DNA of 38,865 nt from Phycisphaerales bacterium (GCA_009691725.1 SIAP01000021.1:1-38865); one strand, 5' to 3'; positions 17,741-26,803 are shown, counted from the stretch's first letter. Numbers and translations are program-made. The notes: generated by a model not told the origin, from the letters alone.

Positions 17741-18199
17741 TCAGCGCGCGAGCAACCGCGCGAGTCGAGTCCACACATTCGTTTTGCGGGTACGACGAGA
17801 CCGCTTTCCCGCAACGCCAATCTGGAAACAACTCGGCAGCGCATCTGCGCGAATCGTGGCGTTGGGCGGATATCCAGTCGCGGCCAGAAGTGCGCGCCAC
17901 TCACGACCATGCGGCCGAATGGCTCTCCCGTGAAGTCGATAGGCAGCAAGATGCGCCAGTTCGTGGCAGAGCGTTTCGCGCAAGAGTTCCGCTGCCGTTG
18001 GATCGAGCAATGTCGCGCTCAACCGAATGGTCATCGTGTTGTAGTACGCGCGTCCCAATGTGGATGTCATGCGCCAGCTGATGGCAACTGACACTTCGGG
18101 GACGATCCCGCTGACATTCCAGAGTGTGCACCAGCCGCGCAGGTCGTCGCGCAGCGATGGCGCGAGTTCGGTCGGCCAATGTCGCGGGAGAGGAGTCAT
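17741..18199 (-). CDS. SprT-like zinc metalloprotein
   Basis: 152 residues from the ATG at 18199, which overlaps the stop of the upstream DapA-family gene as ATGA. The longer frame to 18295 lies inside that gene. The zinc-protease motif is 'LCHELAHLAAYRLHG' (HExxH form HELAH), followed by 'RPHGREWRALLAATGY', whose His is the likely third ligand. This is the arrangement of SprT/Spartan-type domains. The tail is very basic (KRSRRTRKTNVWTRLARLL), which would suit nucleic-acid contact. Bacterial SprT roles are poorly defined. Here it sits at the end of a hydroxyproline-type catabolic operon, and no functional link is obvious. Confidence 0.85.
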   Translation of the reverse strand: MTPLPRHWPTELAPSLRDDLRGWCTLWNVSGIVPEVSVAISWRMTSTLGRAYYNTMTIRLSATLLDPTAAELLRETLCHELAHLAAYRLHGRAIRPHGREWRALLAATGYPPNATIRADALPSCFQIGVAGKRSRRTRKTNVWTRLARLLAR

Positions 18200-19275
18200 C
18201 GATTCGCGCTGCTCCCACGCGCTCCCGCTGACGGAGTCGTGCCAACACCCAGTTGTTCCAGCGCCTCGATTGCTGCACGGATCGTGGCGATGCATTCAGC
18301 CCGCTGCACCGATGAGAGTGCAAGTCTTGGAGCGCGAACATACTCGCTGCCGCGACCCACATGGGACTGCGCCAGTTTGATGCGCTGCACGAAATCAGGA
18401 ACCGTGTCCATCTTCAGTAACGGAAGGAATGCATGATCGATCTGGTGCGCACGCAGCGACTGGTCATTGCGTGCGCCGGCTGTCCCGTTGACTGCGATGT
18501 GCTCAGCCACTGCGCATTGCCAGAGTTCCACGCTCGCGTGCGGCAGGGCGTTCGCCAAACCTGCGACCCATCCACGCGCGCCGGCTGCGACTGCAGCGGG
18601 CACGAGATCGTCCAGCCCAACGAAGACTGCAAGGTCCGGTGGCGCCTCACCGCACTTCGCCAGTTGCACGAGTTCCGCAATGCGCCGCACATCACCCGTG
18701 GAATCTTTCACCGCTCGAACATTCGCCTCTCTCATCGCAAGCGCAGCGAGCGACCTAGGCGACAAGTCAGCCTTGTATGCCTGTGGATTGTTGTAGACCA
18801 TCACCTGCAGCGCACTCGCCTGCGCGACATGCTCGATATGCGTGATCGCTTCTCGTGTGTCGCCAGAGTGCACATATGGAGGCAGAATCATCAACCCAGC
18901 GCATCCAGCCGCCGCCGCACGCTCTGCGAGCGCGCAGGCATCTCGGGTCGACGCAGATCCGATTGCCGCGATCACTGGCGCACGCATACCCGCACCCATA
19001 CCCGCACCCATACCCGCACCCATACCCGCACACAGACGCAGCGCATCCGAACACGCTTGCCACAGACCGAACTTGTCATCTGCGGTGAGCGACTGTCCTT
19101 CGCCGAGCGATCCGCCGATCACCACTCCCGTGCATCCCTCGTCAATCATCCATGCTGCGTGACGGGATGCGGCGTCGAAGTCAACGCTGTCGGCAGCGGT
19201 GAGTGGAGTGGTCAGCGCGGGCATCACGCCACTCCACTCAAAGGTCTGTGGGGTCGACTCTTTCATACTGGTCAT
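18196..19275 (-). CDS. DapA/dihydrodipicolinate synthase-family lyase or deaminase
   Basis: 359 residues from the ATG at 19275, which forms an ATGA overlap with the epimerase stop; ATG 19266 is a second option. A (beta/alpha)8 class I aldolase: 'ALTTPLTAADSVDF', 'GGSLGEGQSLTADDK' in the substrate loop, Tyr161 in 'VMVYNNP' and the Schiff-base Lys190 in 'VRAVKDSTGDV'. The neighbour upstream is a 4-hydroxyproline epimerase, so this is a good candidate for the pathway deaminase that turns 1-pyrroline-4-hydroxy-2-carboxylate into 2-oxoglutarate semialdehyde, a known DapA-family reaction. A different 2-keto-acid lyase is possible. Residues 84-97 contain a Gly-Met-Gly-Ala tandem repeat encoded by a 12-bp repeat, between helix 2 and strand 3. 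Confidence 0.85.
   Translation of the reverse strand: MTSMKESTPQTFEWSGVMPALTTPLTAADSVDFDAASRHAAWMIDEGCTGVVIGGSLGEGQSLTADDKFGLWQACSDALRLCAGMGAGMGAGMGAGMRAPVIAAIGSASTRDACALAERAAAAGCAGLMILPPYVHSGDTREAITHIEHVAQASALQVMVYNNPQAYKADLSPRSLAALAMREANVRAVKDSTGDVRRIAELVQLAKCGEAPPDLAVFVGLDDLVPAAVAAGARGWVAGLANALPHASVELWQCAVAEHIAVNGTAGARNDQSLRAHQIDHAFLPLLKMDTVPDFVQRIKLAQSHVGRGSEYVRAPRLALSSVQRAECIATIRAAIEALEQLGVGTTPSAGARGSSANR
18979..19038. repeat. 12-bp tandem repeat inside the DapA-family gene
   Basis: Three perfect copies of cgcacccatacc at 18991-19026, with a one-mismatch copy at 18979-18990 and a degenerate copy at 19027-19038. The unit length is a multiple of three, so it adds Gly-Met-Gly-Ala units without changing the frame. 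Confidence 0.9.
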
Positions 19276-20225
19276 CTGCGAATTCCAAAGCAACACGGGT
19301 CTGCGTCGTCGAGGATCAGGTCAAGTTCAGCTGTAATCCAAGCGCGTCCGGCGATCGTTGGAATGATCGCACCCTCTCTGCGGTCATACCACGCTTCAAA
19401 GCGCGTGCCGACGAAACTCTCCGCTCCGACGCGATCACCCGCGAGCAACTTTCCGTCTGCTGCCAGACACGCAAGCTTCGCACTCGTTCCTGTTCCGCAC
19501 GGGGAGCGGTCGTATGCGCCGCCGGGGCAGAGCACGAAGTTTCGCCACGAGCAATCCTCGCGGATTGCAGGTGCAGTGAACTCGATGTGATCGATCTCGC
19601 ATCCATCGTCCCCCACCACACCCGCTCTGGCAAGCGCACCGCGAATCTCCCACGCATCGCGCGTCAATCGCTCGCTGTTGTGTCGATCGAGGGCGACGCC
19701 GACGGGTGCTTCAGTGATGAAAAACCAGTTCCCACCCCACGCGACATCGCCGACCGCGACTCCACCGTCGATTCCGATCCCACCGAACTCGACGGTGACT
19801 CTCGTGCGCGCTCGCCGAGCAGCAACATTCATGACTTCGATCATTCCGTCTTGGCGGAGCGTGACTTCGACCACGCCCACGGGAGTTTCAATCCGGTGGG
19901 AACCCACACCAATGCGGTCAAGATGTGCAAGCGTTCGTGCGAGTCCCATCGTCCCGTGTCCGCACATGCCAAGGACGCCGACAGTGTTGAAGAAGATGAC
20001 CGCCGCCACACAGGTGGGATCACTCGCGGGAACGATCATCGCACCGACGAGCGCCTCTGATCCTCGTGGTTCATCCACGATCCCTCGGCAGAGCGCGGCA
20101 TGATCGCACGCCAGTCGATCTCGTTTGTCGGCGAGGGATCCTCCACCCAAATCCGGACCGCCTGCGATCAGCACGCGAGTCGGCTCGCCTTCAGAGTGAC
20201 TATCGATGGCAGTGATCCGTCGCAC
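19272..20225 (-). CDS. 4-hydroxyproline 2-epimerase (proline racemase family)
   Basis: 317 residues. The opening 'IDSHSEGEPTRVLIAGGP' is the family start. Two catalytic cysteines are present: Cys88 in 'GMCGHGTMG' and Cys243 in 'DRSPCGTGTSAKLA'. Both Cys together indicate an epimerase or racemase rather than a trans-3-hydroxyproline dehydratase, which has Thr or Ser in place of a Cys. 'CGHG' rather than 'CGHN' is typical of 4-hydroxyproline epimerases. It converts trans-4-hydroxy-L-proline to cis-4-hydroxy-D-proline. It is the first gene of a three-gene minus-strand operon. It lies divergent from malic enzyme with only 37 bases between starts. The D-amino-acid dehydrogenase and semialdehyde dehydrogenase of the pathway are not in the window. 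Confidence 0.88.
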   Translation of the reverse strand: MRRITAIDSHSEGEPTRVLIAGGPDLGGGSLADKRDRLACDHAALCRGIVDEPRGSEALVGAMIVPASDPTCVAAVIFFNTVGVLGMCGHGTMGLARTLAHLDRIGVGSHRIETPVGVVEVTLRQDGMIEVMNVAARRARTRVTVEFGGIGIDGGVAVGDVAWGGNWFFITEAPVGVALDRHNSERLTRDAWEIRGALARAGVVGDDGCEIDHIEFTAPAIREDCSWRNFVLCPGGAYDRSPCGTGTSAKLACLAADGKLLAGDRVGAESFVGTRFEAWYDRREGAIIPTIAGRAWITAELDLILDDADPCCFGIRR

Positions 20226-20262
20226 ACTTCAGAGTGTATTGATGTGGACTAGTCTTACGCAG

Positions 20263-21933
20263 ATGAATGACTCGCCTAAAGAGGATCACTCTGCGTTTCG
20301 GCTTCTCTTTGATGCGCGATTGAACAAGGGGATGGCTTTTACCGAAGAGGAGCGCGAAGCATTCGGACTTCTCGGGCTTCTGCCGGACGGCATTGAGTCG
20401 ATGGCCGTGCAACTCGATCGTGCGCGGCTGCAGTTTGATCTTCAACACTCTGACCTCGCGAAGTATCAATATCTGTCCGCGCTTCAAGATCGCCAAGAGC
20501 GACTCTTCTACGCACTCTTGCGCAGCGACTTCGACCGATACATGCCGATTGTCTACACCCCCACAGTCGGCGAGGCCTGCCAGAAGTTTGGGCACATTCT
20601 TCGACGTCCCAAAGGGATGTATCTCTCGGTGCGCCACAAGGGGCACCTCGCCAAGATCCTTCGCAACTGGCCAGAGAAGGATGTGCGATTCATTGTGGTG
20701 ACTGACGGTGAGCGCATCCTGGGTCTGGGCGATCAAGGCGTGTGCGGAATGGGAATCCCGGTTGGAAAGTTGGCGTTGTACACGGCGTGTGCTGGAGTCC
20801 CACCAGAAGTGACGCTTCCCATCGTGCTTGATGTGGGCACGAACAATGCAGGATTCCGTGATGATCCGCTCTATCCCGGACTGCGACATCCACGCATCTC
20901 GGGCGATCCGTATTTTAGTTTCGTCGACGAGTTTGTCGACGCGGTGCAGGAAGTCTTTCCACGATGCTGCATCCAGTTTGAAGATTTCACCAACAAGCAC
21001 GCGATGCCACTGTTGCTGAGATATCGCGACAAAGTCTGTTGCTTCAATGACGACATTCAAGGGACGGCGTCGGTTGCGGTGGCGGGGCTCTTTGGCGCGT
21101 GCCGGATGACGGCGACGAGGTTGTGTGATCACCGACTCCTTTTCATGGGCGCAGGAAGCGCGGCCGTGGGCATCGCTGATCTCTTCGTGCAGCAGTTGAT
21201 GAGTGAGGGTGTCGCCGAGAGCGATGCGCTCCAGCGATGCTGGTTCGTCAATTCGCGCGGGCTCGTTCATGCCACGATGCCAAACCTTCCCGACTACTTG
21301 CAGCGGTACGGGCAAGATGTTTCGCAGTTGAAACTTCCAGCAGGCGCTGCGGCGTCTGCGGATTCGCCGCTGAAAAACCTCAGTGATGTCGTCGAACTTG
21401 TCCGTCCAACAGCGATCGTTGGCGTGTCAACGGTCGCGCACGCGTTCGATGAGCGGGTCATTCGTGCGATGGCTCGAATCAACGCTCGTCCGATCATCTT
21501 TCCTCTGTCAAATCCGACTTCCAAATCGGAGTGCACTGCAGAGGAGGCCATCCGATGGTCCGATGGACGCGCAATCGTGGCGACTGGAAGTCCATTCCCG
21601 CCGATGCACTTCGGCGGGAGGTTGTTTGTGCCCGGGCAGGGCAACAATGTCTACATCTATCCAGCGGTTGGAATGGCGGTCTTCGTGACCGAAGCACGTC
21701 GCGTGACGGACGCGATGTTTCTCTGTGCGGCGAAAGCGCTTGCCGATCAAACTACGGATCAAGATCTCTCGGTGGGTCTCATCTATCCGCCAGTCTCTTC
21801 CATTCTCGAGACGAGTGTCGGGGTGGCGATCGCAGTCGCGCGGTTGATCTTCAAGTTGGGGCTCGCACGGGTTCCAGAGCCGACCGACATCAGCCAGTTT
21901 GTGCGCGAACGCGTTTACGATCCCGGATTCTGA
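20263..21933 (+). CDS. maeA: NAD-dependent malic enzyme
   Basis: 556 residues from the ATG at 20263 (MNDSPKEDHSAF); earlier in-frame starts overlap the divergent epimerase. Family marks: 'NKGMAFTEEER', 'MPIVYTPTVGEACQKFG', 'TDGERILGLGDQGVCGMGIP', 'GKLALYTACAGV', the metal-binding 'FEDFTNKHAMPLL', 'CFNDDIQGTASVAVAGL', and the dinucleotide-binding 'GAGSAAVGIADLF'. It oxidatively decarboxylates malate to pyruvate. The length fits the NAD-type enzymes of the E. coli MaeA group; cofactor choice cannot be proven by eye. Its last 19 bases overlap the 3' end of the convergent DUF1573 gene. Confidence 0.95.
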   Translation: MNDSPKEDHSAFRLLFDARLNKGMAFTEEEREAFGLLGLLPDGIESMAVQLDRARLQFDLQHSDLAKYQYLSALQDRQERLFYALLRSDFDRYMPIVYTPTVGEACQKFGHILRRPKGMYLSVRHKGHLAKILRNWPEKDVRFIVVTDGERILGLGDQGVCGMGIPVGKLALYTACAGVPPEVTLPIVLDVGTNNAGFRDDPLYPGLRHPRISGDPYFSFVDEFVDAVQEVFPRCCIQFEDFTNKHAMPLLLRYRDKVCCFNDDIQGTASVAVAGLFGACRMTATRLCDHRLLFMGAGSAAVGIADLFVQQLMSEGVAESDALQRCWFVNSRGLVHATMPNLPDYLQRYGQDVSQLKLPAGAAASADSPLKNLSDVVELVRPTAIVGVSTVAHAFDERVIRAMARINARPIIFPLSNPTSKSECTAEEAIRWSDGRAIVATGSPFPPMHFGGRLFVPGQGNNVYIYPAVGMAVFVTEARRVTDAMFLCAAKALADQTTDQDLSVGLIYPPVSSILETSVGVAIAVARLIFKLGLARVPEPTDISQFVRERVYDPGF

Positions 21934-23084
21934 AGCGGTCGCTCGGACGCCAACGGAACGCTCGCGGGATGGACAGGCGTTGTCTTCGACTCCTTGACCA
22001 CGAAATACACCCAGAAATCACTCGCACGAGTCACGCCCGCTGGATCCGTCGCGGTCATGGTGACAGGCGCGAGGACCACGCCGTGAACGGCGGCGTCAAC
22101 GACCGCCACCAGCGAAACCATCGCGTGTTCGGCGTCCGAAGTTTGCCCGACGAGTTGGATCGTGAGGCGCGGATCTTTGGATGCCGTTGAGAGAACTTTC
22201 CATCCGGCGGATTTCTTGAGTTCAAACTCGAATGGTTGCGGAGTTCCCCCAACGACAGTGCCGAGGTTGGCGCGGTATTCACCAAGCGGAATCTGTGGAG
22301 AGATACGCGTGCACGCATGTCGCACGCGAATGTCAATCACAGGTGCCTGCGGATGGTCTGTCGCAATGACGAGGTACGGAGGCACTTGCTCGCAGGCGAG
22401 ATTCGAGAAGTCGTACCGCACTTCATAGTTGGATCTCGGCTGGTCACTCGCGGGATTGAACCCGACGAAGGCAGGCGGCTGATTCATCACAGAGAGAATC
22501 TGGAAGGGCTTCTGGTCGATTGATGAAATCGTGATCACACCGAAAGGCGGTGGTGCAGTCGGCGAGGGTCGTTGCGGATCCACGACCGCATTGATGTATG
22601 GGACACGGGCATTGTTCGTGGCATCGATCGAGGTCGCCCGGACTGCGTAGGCGATCTCGCCACCCATGGTCAGCGTGACGGGAGGACTCGAACCCGAGAA
22701 GACAAAGGTGACCGCAGCGGTCTTCATCCCAGTGGCAGCTGAGACTTTCATGGTCATTGGAATTTCAAGCGCGCTCGTGGCGGCGATGACTTTTCCCACC
22801 GCGTCCACTGTGGTGCAGGTGCAGGTCGGTGTGACCGACATGATCGTGATCGGCGCAGCGGTTGTATTGATGAGTCGAAAGGTGCGAGTGACCGTCGACC
22901 TCGGCTCAAGGAAACCAAGATTGATCGATGGAGGATCGGCCACGATGCTCTGTCCTGCGACCGCAGACCATCCCGCCGCAGGCATTGCCATCGCAAGCAT
23001 CGCCACCGCGATCGGCGCGAGAATCCCAGCGGTCCAGCCATGGAACCCATGGAAGAGTTTCACTCGCATGATCGTTCTATTCAT
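21915..23084 (-). CDS. exported DUF1573-type protein
   Basis: 389 residues. An N-terminal signal of the type 'ILAPIAVAMLAMAMPAAG' followed by 'WSAVAG' suggests export. The domain opens with 'PPSINLGFLEPRSTVTRTF' and then 'LINTTAAPITIMSVTPTCTC', which is the DUF1573 signature (a short immunoglobulin-like fold with a Cys-x-Cys near the tip). The rest is beta-rich with several further cysteines and may hold additional Ig-like modules. DUF1573 proteins are numerous in planctomycetes and Bacteroidetes, and their role is unknown. The start at 23084 lies 21 bases from the divergent reductase, and ATG 23069 is an alternative. Confidence 0.8.
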   Translation of the reverse strand: MNRTIMRVKLFHGFHGWTAGILAPIAVAMLAMAMPAAGWSAVAGQSIVADPPSINLGFLEPRSTVTRTFRLINTTAAPITIMSVTPTCTCTTVDAVGKVIAATSALEIPMTMKVSAATGMKTAAVTFVFSGSSPPVTLTMGGEIAYAVRATSIDATNNARVPYINAVVDPQRPSPTAPPPFGVITISSIDQKPFQILSVMNQPPAFVGFNPASDQPRSNYEVRYDFSNLACEQVPPYLVIATDHPQAPVIDIRVRHACTRISPQIPLGEYRANLGTVVGGTPQPFEFELKKSAGWKVLSTASKDPRLTIQLVGQTSDAEHAMVSLVAVVDAAVHGVVLAPVTMTATDPAGVTRASDFWVYFVVKESKTTPVHPASVPLASERPLQNPGS

Positions 23085-23105
23085 GACCCTTACTATAGGT
23101 AGTCA

Positions 23106-24137
23106 ATGAACGCCATCGTCATCCAACAGCGTGGAAATCCCGTTGCTCCCAATGTGAAGTACATCGAGGATGCCCCCAAGCCCGCACCGGGACTGGGAGA
23201 AGTGCTCGTCCGGACCGAGGCATCGGCACTCAACAGTTTAGATATTTGGATTGGTCGTGGAGTACCAGGAATCGACACGATCTACCCGTTTTCAAGCGGA
23301 TCTGACGGAGTCGGTCGTGTTGTCGAGGTCGGCGTGGGAGTGGAGTCTGCGTGGATCGGTCGTCGTGTTTTGCTCAACGCTGCGGTGGTTCAGAACACCA
23401 CGCCGCATCCGGATCGTGTGTCTGTGGGGGAGGACATTCGCATGATTGGCGAACACACTGCGGGAACAATGCGCGAGTTCTTTGTTGCGCCCGCCACAAA
23501 TGTGCTGGACATCGGTGACATCGATCCCGTCAAAGCATGTGCATTTGGTTTGACACATCTGACTGCGTGGCGGATGTTGATGACCCGCGCACGGTTCCAA
23601 CCAGGAATGATTTTGCTCGTCACGGGCATCGGCGGGGGAGTTGCGCTCGCACTTCTCAACATCGCCAAACACTTTGGATGCGAGGTCATTGTGACGAGTC
23701 GGCATCAGAGCAAACTCGATCGTGCGATGAAGCTTGGGGCGAATCATGGCATCTTGGATGATGGAAGCGATTGGTCCAAGGCAGTGCGTGCGATCACAGG
23801 AAAGCGCGGCGTGGACATCGTTGCGGACTCGGTCGGCAGGGCGGTTCATATGTCGTGCATCAAGAGTCTCGCACGCGGAGGTGTCTTGGTGACCTGTGGA
23901 GCGACGACCGGCGGAGACGCGAACACCGATCTTTCCCGTGTGTTTTGGAATCAACTCACCATCGTTGGTTCGACCATGGGGGATATGACGGAGTTTCGTG
24001 CGGTGTCAGTGCTGCTGAAGAGTGGATCGATCGAGCCAGTCATCGATTCAGTCCACCGGCCCCACAATGCCTCGCTAGCCTTCGAAAAACTCGAATCGGC
24101 GACTCAATTTGGGAAAATCGTAATCGATTGGCGATAG
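23106..24137 (+). CDS. medium-chain NAD(P)H reductase/alcohol dehydrogenase-like, without the structural zinc lobe
   Basis: 343 residues. It has the GroES-like fold ('GEVLVRTEASALNSLDIWIG', 'GSDGVGRVVEVG') and the nucleotide-binding part 'LLVTGIGGGVALALLNIAK' with 'GCEVIVTSR' next. 'SLARGGVLVTCGATTG' and 'FWNQLTIVGSTMG' closely match the alcohol-dehydrogenase-like subgroup. Zinc members of that subgroup carry four Cys of a structural lobe (CxxCxxC...C) after 'DRVVVNP'; here the matching stretch 'RRVLLNAAVVQNTTPHPDRV' has none. It is probably a zinc-independent reductase of quinones or enals. Substrate unknown. It is divergent from the DUF1573 gene across 21 bases. Confidence 0.85.
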   Translation: MNAIVIQQRGNPVAPNVKYIEDAPKPAPGLGEVLVRTEASALNSLDIWIGRGVPGIDTIYPFSSGSDGVGRVVEVGVGVESAWIGRRVLLNAAVVQNTTPHPDRVSVGEDIRMIGEHTAGTMREFFVAPATNVLDIGDIDPVKACAFGLTHLTAWRMLMTRARFQPGMILLVTGIGGGVALALLNIAKHFGCEVIVTSRHQSKLDRAMKLGANHGILDDGSDWSKAVRAITGKRGVDIVADSVGRAVHMSCIKSLARGGVLVTCGATTGGDANTDLSRVFWNQLTIVGSTMGDMTEFRAVSVLLKSGSIEPVIDSVHRPHNASLAFEKLESATQFGKIVIDWR

Positions 24138-24316
24138 TCCGATATCCTTGTCTCTCCCGAAACCGCAAAAAAATATTTGTGTTTTGTCGCAATTATTGGC
24201 AATTGGTTGAATCGCTATTACTTTCCAAACGATGCCATCAGGCACAGGTAGTTCGTGACTGCCTTGGCTCGGCTGTTCGCATTCAGTTTTCCAAACCCGT
24301 TCTAGGAGAAACTCAA
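24138..24316. promoter_or_regulatory. AT-rich leader region of the first secreted paralogue
   Basis: The 179-base gap includes an A/T-rich tract (24168-24240 or so) unlike its GC-rich surroundings, the likely promoter for the strongly signal-bearing gene at 24317. I found no -35/-10 pair with standard spacing that convinced me. A clear AGGAG ribosome site lies just before the ATG. Confidence 0.4.
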
Positions 24317-26803
24317 ATGAAGTCTATGAATCGTTTCCTTTCGTGTACCGCAGCGATTGCCGCGACATTTGTCGTGTCATCCGTCTTCGCACAGGATGAA
24401 TGTGCCACTGCGGTGACCGCGACCGCTGGCGTGCCAGCTGCGTTTTCCACTGTCACCGCCACTCCAAGCGCCAACATCCCAACGGATACACTCTGCGCTG
24501 GTACTTATCTCAATTGGCTTGTAACCCAAAAAGATGTTTGGTTCAAATGGACCGCAACTGAGACCGGTCAAGCGACATTCTCGACGTGCGATGCCGCGTC
24601 GTATGACACTTCGATGGCACTCTACTTGGGATCTTGCGCCAACCTTGTTGGATGCAATGGTGACGGTACGGGTCTGGCTGGTTGCCAGGCGTATTACTCG
24701 CTCATCTCGAACTTTAACTGCACCGCAGGCGATGTTTTCTATATCCGCATTGGTGGATATGAGGACGCCGTTGGCGCAGGCAACTTCACCGTGTCCTTCG
24801 TCACTGGCGTCCCAGGTTGCGTCGGTGCAACGGGCGCATGCAATGTTGCGCACGGTGGGCTTGGTTGCGACAATGTGAATTGCTGCGGATCGATTTGCCC
24901 AGTCAATCCACTCTGCTGCGAAGTTGGATGGGACGCTGCGTGCGTTGAGATGGCAATCGCAACATGCGGTTACTACTCCTGCCCAGCCGTCACTGGAGCG
25001 CCCGTCAACGATTGCGCGACAAACGCAACGGTGGTTCCGGCATTCGACAGTGTTCAGGCGTTCAACACAGTCAACGCGACGACAGACGGTCCAGATCACC
25101 CAGGAGCGAGTTGCTCATCGGGATCTGATTTCTTCGATAAGGACGTTTGGTGGAGGGTTTCCCCAGTCGCCAACGGAGCGATGACAGTCTCCACTTGTGG
25201 ATCGAGTTCATTCGACAACAAGTTGGCTGTCTATGACATGGGTACCGATCCAGCGGCATTTGACTGGGACGCTCTCGCAGCAGCACTCGTGTTCTGCAAC
25301 GACGACGGTCCTGGTGGCACATGCATGACCACGGAAGCTACCCCAACCAGCTACGCATCCGAGGCCACGGGTAACGTTCAGCTTGGACATACTTACCTCG
25401 TTCGCTTGGGTGCTTACACAATCGGCGAATTCGGTAACGGTGAAGCACGGTTCACTCTCCCAACCCCATGCCAACTCGGAACTCCAACGGGATCCGAGTC
25501 TGAGCCATGCGGTAGTGCATTCAACGATGGATGCAACGGCGCGGGCGAGACTCAGCCTGTTTCGATGGGTTCCACCATCGCGGGAACTGTGTGGGCTGAT
25601 GCAAATACACGCGACACCGATTTCTATTCGTTCTCGGTGAGCGCGGGTTCTCAGGTCACTGTCTCGGTGAAGGCGGCTCGGTTGGTGACTGTCCTCTTGT
25701 TGGCTGGCGATGTTTCGATCGCTGGTTGCACTGGGGTCAGCGTCATCACGGCTGGCTCGGGCACATGCCCAACAGTTTCCTCATATTGCTTGAATGCGGG
25801 TACCTACTACGCATTCGTTGGGGATGCTGCGTTCACAGGGAATCCATGCGGAAGTGGTGCATTCAATGACTACACCATGGAAATCACCAGCGCACCAGCG
25901 AGTTGCCCAATTCTCGTCTCTGGTGGCGGTGCAACTGCCGGTGTTTGCGCTGCTCCTGGTCCGAATACGATGAATTCTGACCCAGTCATGACCACCACAC
26001 AAGGCTTGGTTGCCTGCGGAGTCAATCCCGCTGCGCCAAACTGCAGTGGTGGTGGAACCACTGCGAACACCTATGTTCGTACCTTCCCAGCAGGCACCGT
26101 GTCAGGCGACATCAGTTGCTTGAGCTTCGGTGTCTTCTCGGTGAAGCGTGCGCTCAATGGTGCTACGTGTGCGAGTTTCTACAGCGACATCCCACTTCCA
26201 ACAACGATCAGCATTTACCGCGATCTTGACGGTGGTGCACCTCGCTGGGTGAGTGCAGACGGCGGCGTTGACGGCAACGATCTTGACCTGATCAGCAGCC
26301 AAGATGTTCTCTGCGCAGGTGGTGTCTATCTCGCAACGCTCAACTTTGCGCAGCCAATCTGCGTCGAAGAGCATGCGGGCTACAACATCGTGGTCGTCAT
26401 GGCTTCCCCAAGCCTCTACGACGGTCTCGGCGCGGGCGTCCCAGCAGCAAGCGGTTACGGAATTCGTGCGGCAGGCAACACGCCAGCCGGAACGACTTCG
26501 TCTCTGACTTACTTTAGTGCTCCTGGTTGTGGTCTTGGTCTGACGCAATTCGTCCTCACCGAATCCGTTGGTGGGTCATTCCTTGCTCACTGGGTTGTGC
26601 AGATCAACGGCGACAACGCCGCTCCCTGCAGCGCTCCAGCATGCTTGGGTGACTACGACGGCAATGGCATCCGCAACGGTGCGGATCTCACGACGCTGCT
26701 CTCCAACTGGGGAACACCAGGTGCTGACATCACTGGCGACGGTCTCACCAACGGTGCAGATCTCACCACGCTGCTCAGCGGCTGGGGCACCTGCCCACAG
26801 TAA
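24317..26803 (+). CDS. secreted multi-domain protein with Cys-rich module and dockerin-like tail (paralogue A)
   Basis: 828 residues from the ATG at 24317, behind AGGAG. A signal peptide ends at 'SSVFAQ' (residue 26). By eye: a PPC-like beta domain (about 30-165, 'DVWFKWTATETGQATFSTC', 'YIRIGGYED'); a Cys-rich module (about 168-221, 'NPLCCEVGWDAACVEMA'); a second PPC-like domain (230-376, 'DVWWRVSPVANGAMTVSTC'); a third, less Cys-rich one (391-525, 'RDTDFYSFSVSAGSQVTVSV'); an unassigned beta region (535-770); and a tandem dockerin-like tail (775-828, 'DYDGNGIRNGADLTTLL', 'DITGDGLTNGADLTTLL'), flanked by Cys on each side. It is probably extracellular or surface-bound, with Ca2+-binding loops in the tail. 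No catalytic motif was seen, so an enzymatic role is not claimed. Confidence 0.85.
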   Translation: MKSMNRFLSCTAAIAATFVVSSVFAQDECATAVTATAGVPAAFSTVTATPSANIPTDTLCAGTYLNWLVTQKDVWFKWTATETGQATFSTCDAASYDTSMALYLGSCANLVGCNGDGTGLAGCQAYYSLISNFNCTAGDVFYIRIGGYEDAVGAGNFTVSFVTGVPGCVGATGACNVAHGGLGCDNVNCCGSICPVNPLCCEVGWDAACVEMAIATCGYYSCPAVTGAPVNDCATNATVVPAFDSVQAFNTVNATTDGPDHPGASCSSGSDFFDKDVWWRVSPVANGAMTVSTCGSSSFDNKLAVYDMGTDPAAFDWDALAAALVFCNDDGPGGTCMTTEATPTSYASEATGNVQLGHTYLVRLGAYTIGEFGNGEARFTLPTPCQLGTPTGSESEPCGSAFNDGCNGAGETQPVSMGSTIAGTVWADANTRDTDFYSFSVSAGSQVTVSVKAARLVTVLLLAGDVSIAGCTGVSVITAGSGTCPTVSSYCLNAGTYYAFVGDAAFTGNPCGSGAFNDYTMEITSAPASCPILVSGGGATAGVCAAPGPNTMNSDPVMTTTQGLVACGVNPAAPNCSGGGTTANTYVRTFPAGTVSGDISCLSFGVFSVKRALNGATCASFYSDIPLPTTISIYRDLDGGAPRWVSADGGVDGNDLDLISSQDVLCAGGVYLATLNFAQPICVEEHAGYNIVVVMASPSLYDGLGAGVPAASGYGIRAAGNTPAGTTSSLTYFSAPGCGLGLTQFVLTESVGGSFLAHWVVQINGDNAAPCSAPACLGDYDGNGIRNGADLTTLLSNWGTPGADITGDGLTNGADLTTLLSGWGTCPQ

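Noticed and set aside
18979..19038. A CRISPR array
   Set aside because: The 12-bp units are contiguous, without spacers, and lie inside a coding gene; no cas gene is present.
18433..19590. A 385-codon plus-strand frame across the DapA-family and epimerase genes
   Set aside because: It is antisense to two well-supported enzymes and includes the antisense of the 12-bp repeat; no protein character.
20200..21315. A 371-codon minus-strand frame opposite malic enzyme
   Set aside because: Antisense to a strongly conserved gene and without a domain.
26640..26803. A cellulosome based on the dockerin-like tails
   Set aside because: No cohesin or scaffoldin is in the window, and such tails are common on non-cellulosomal planctomycete proteins.
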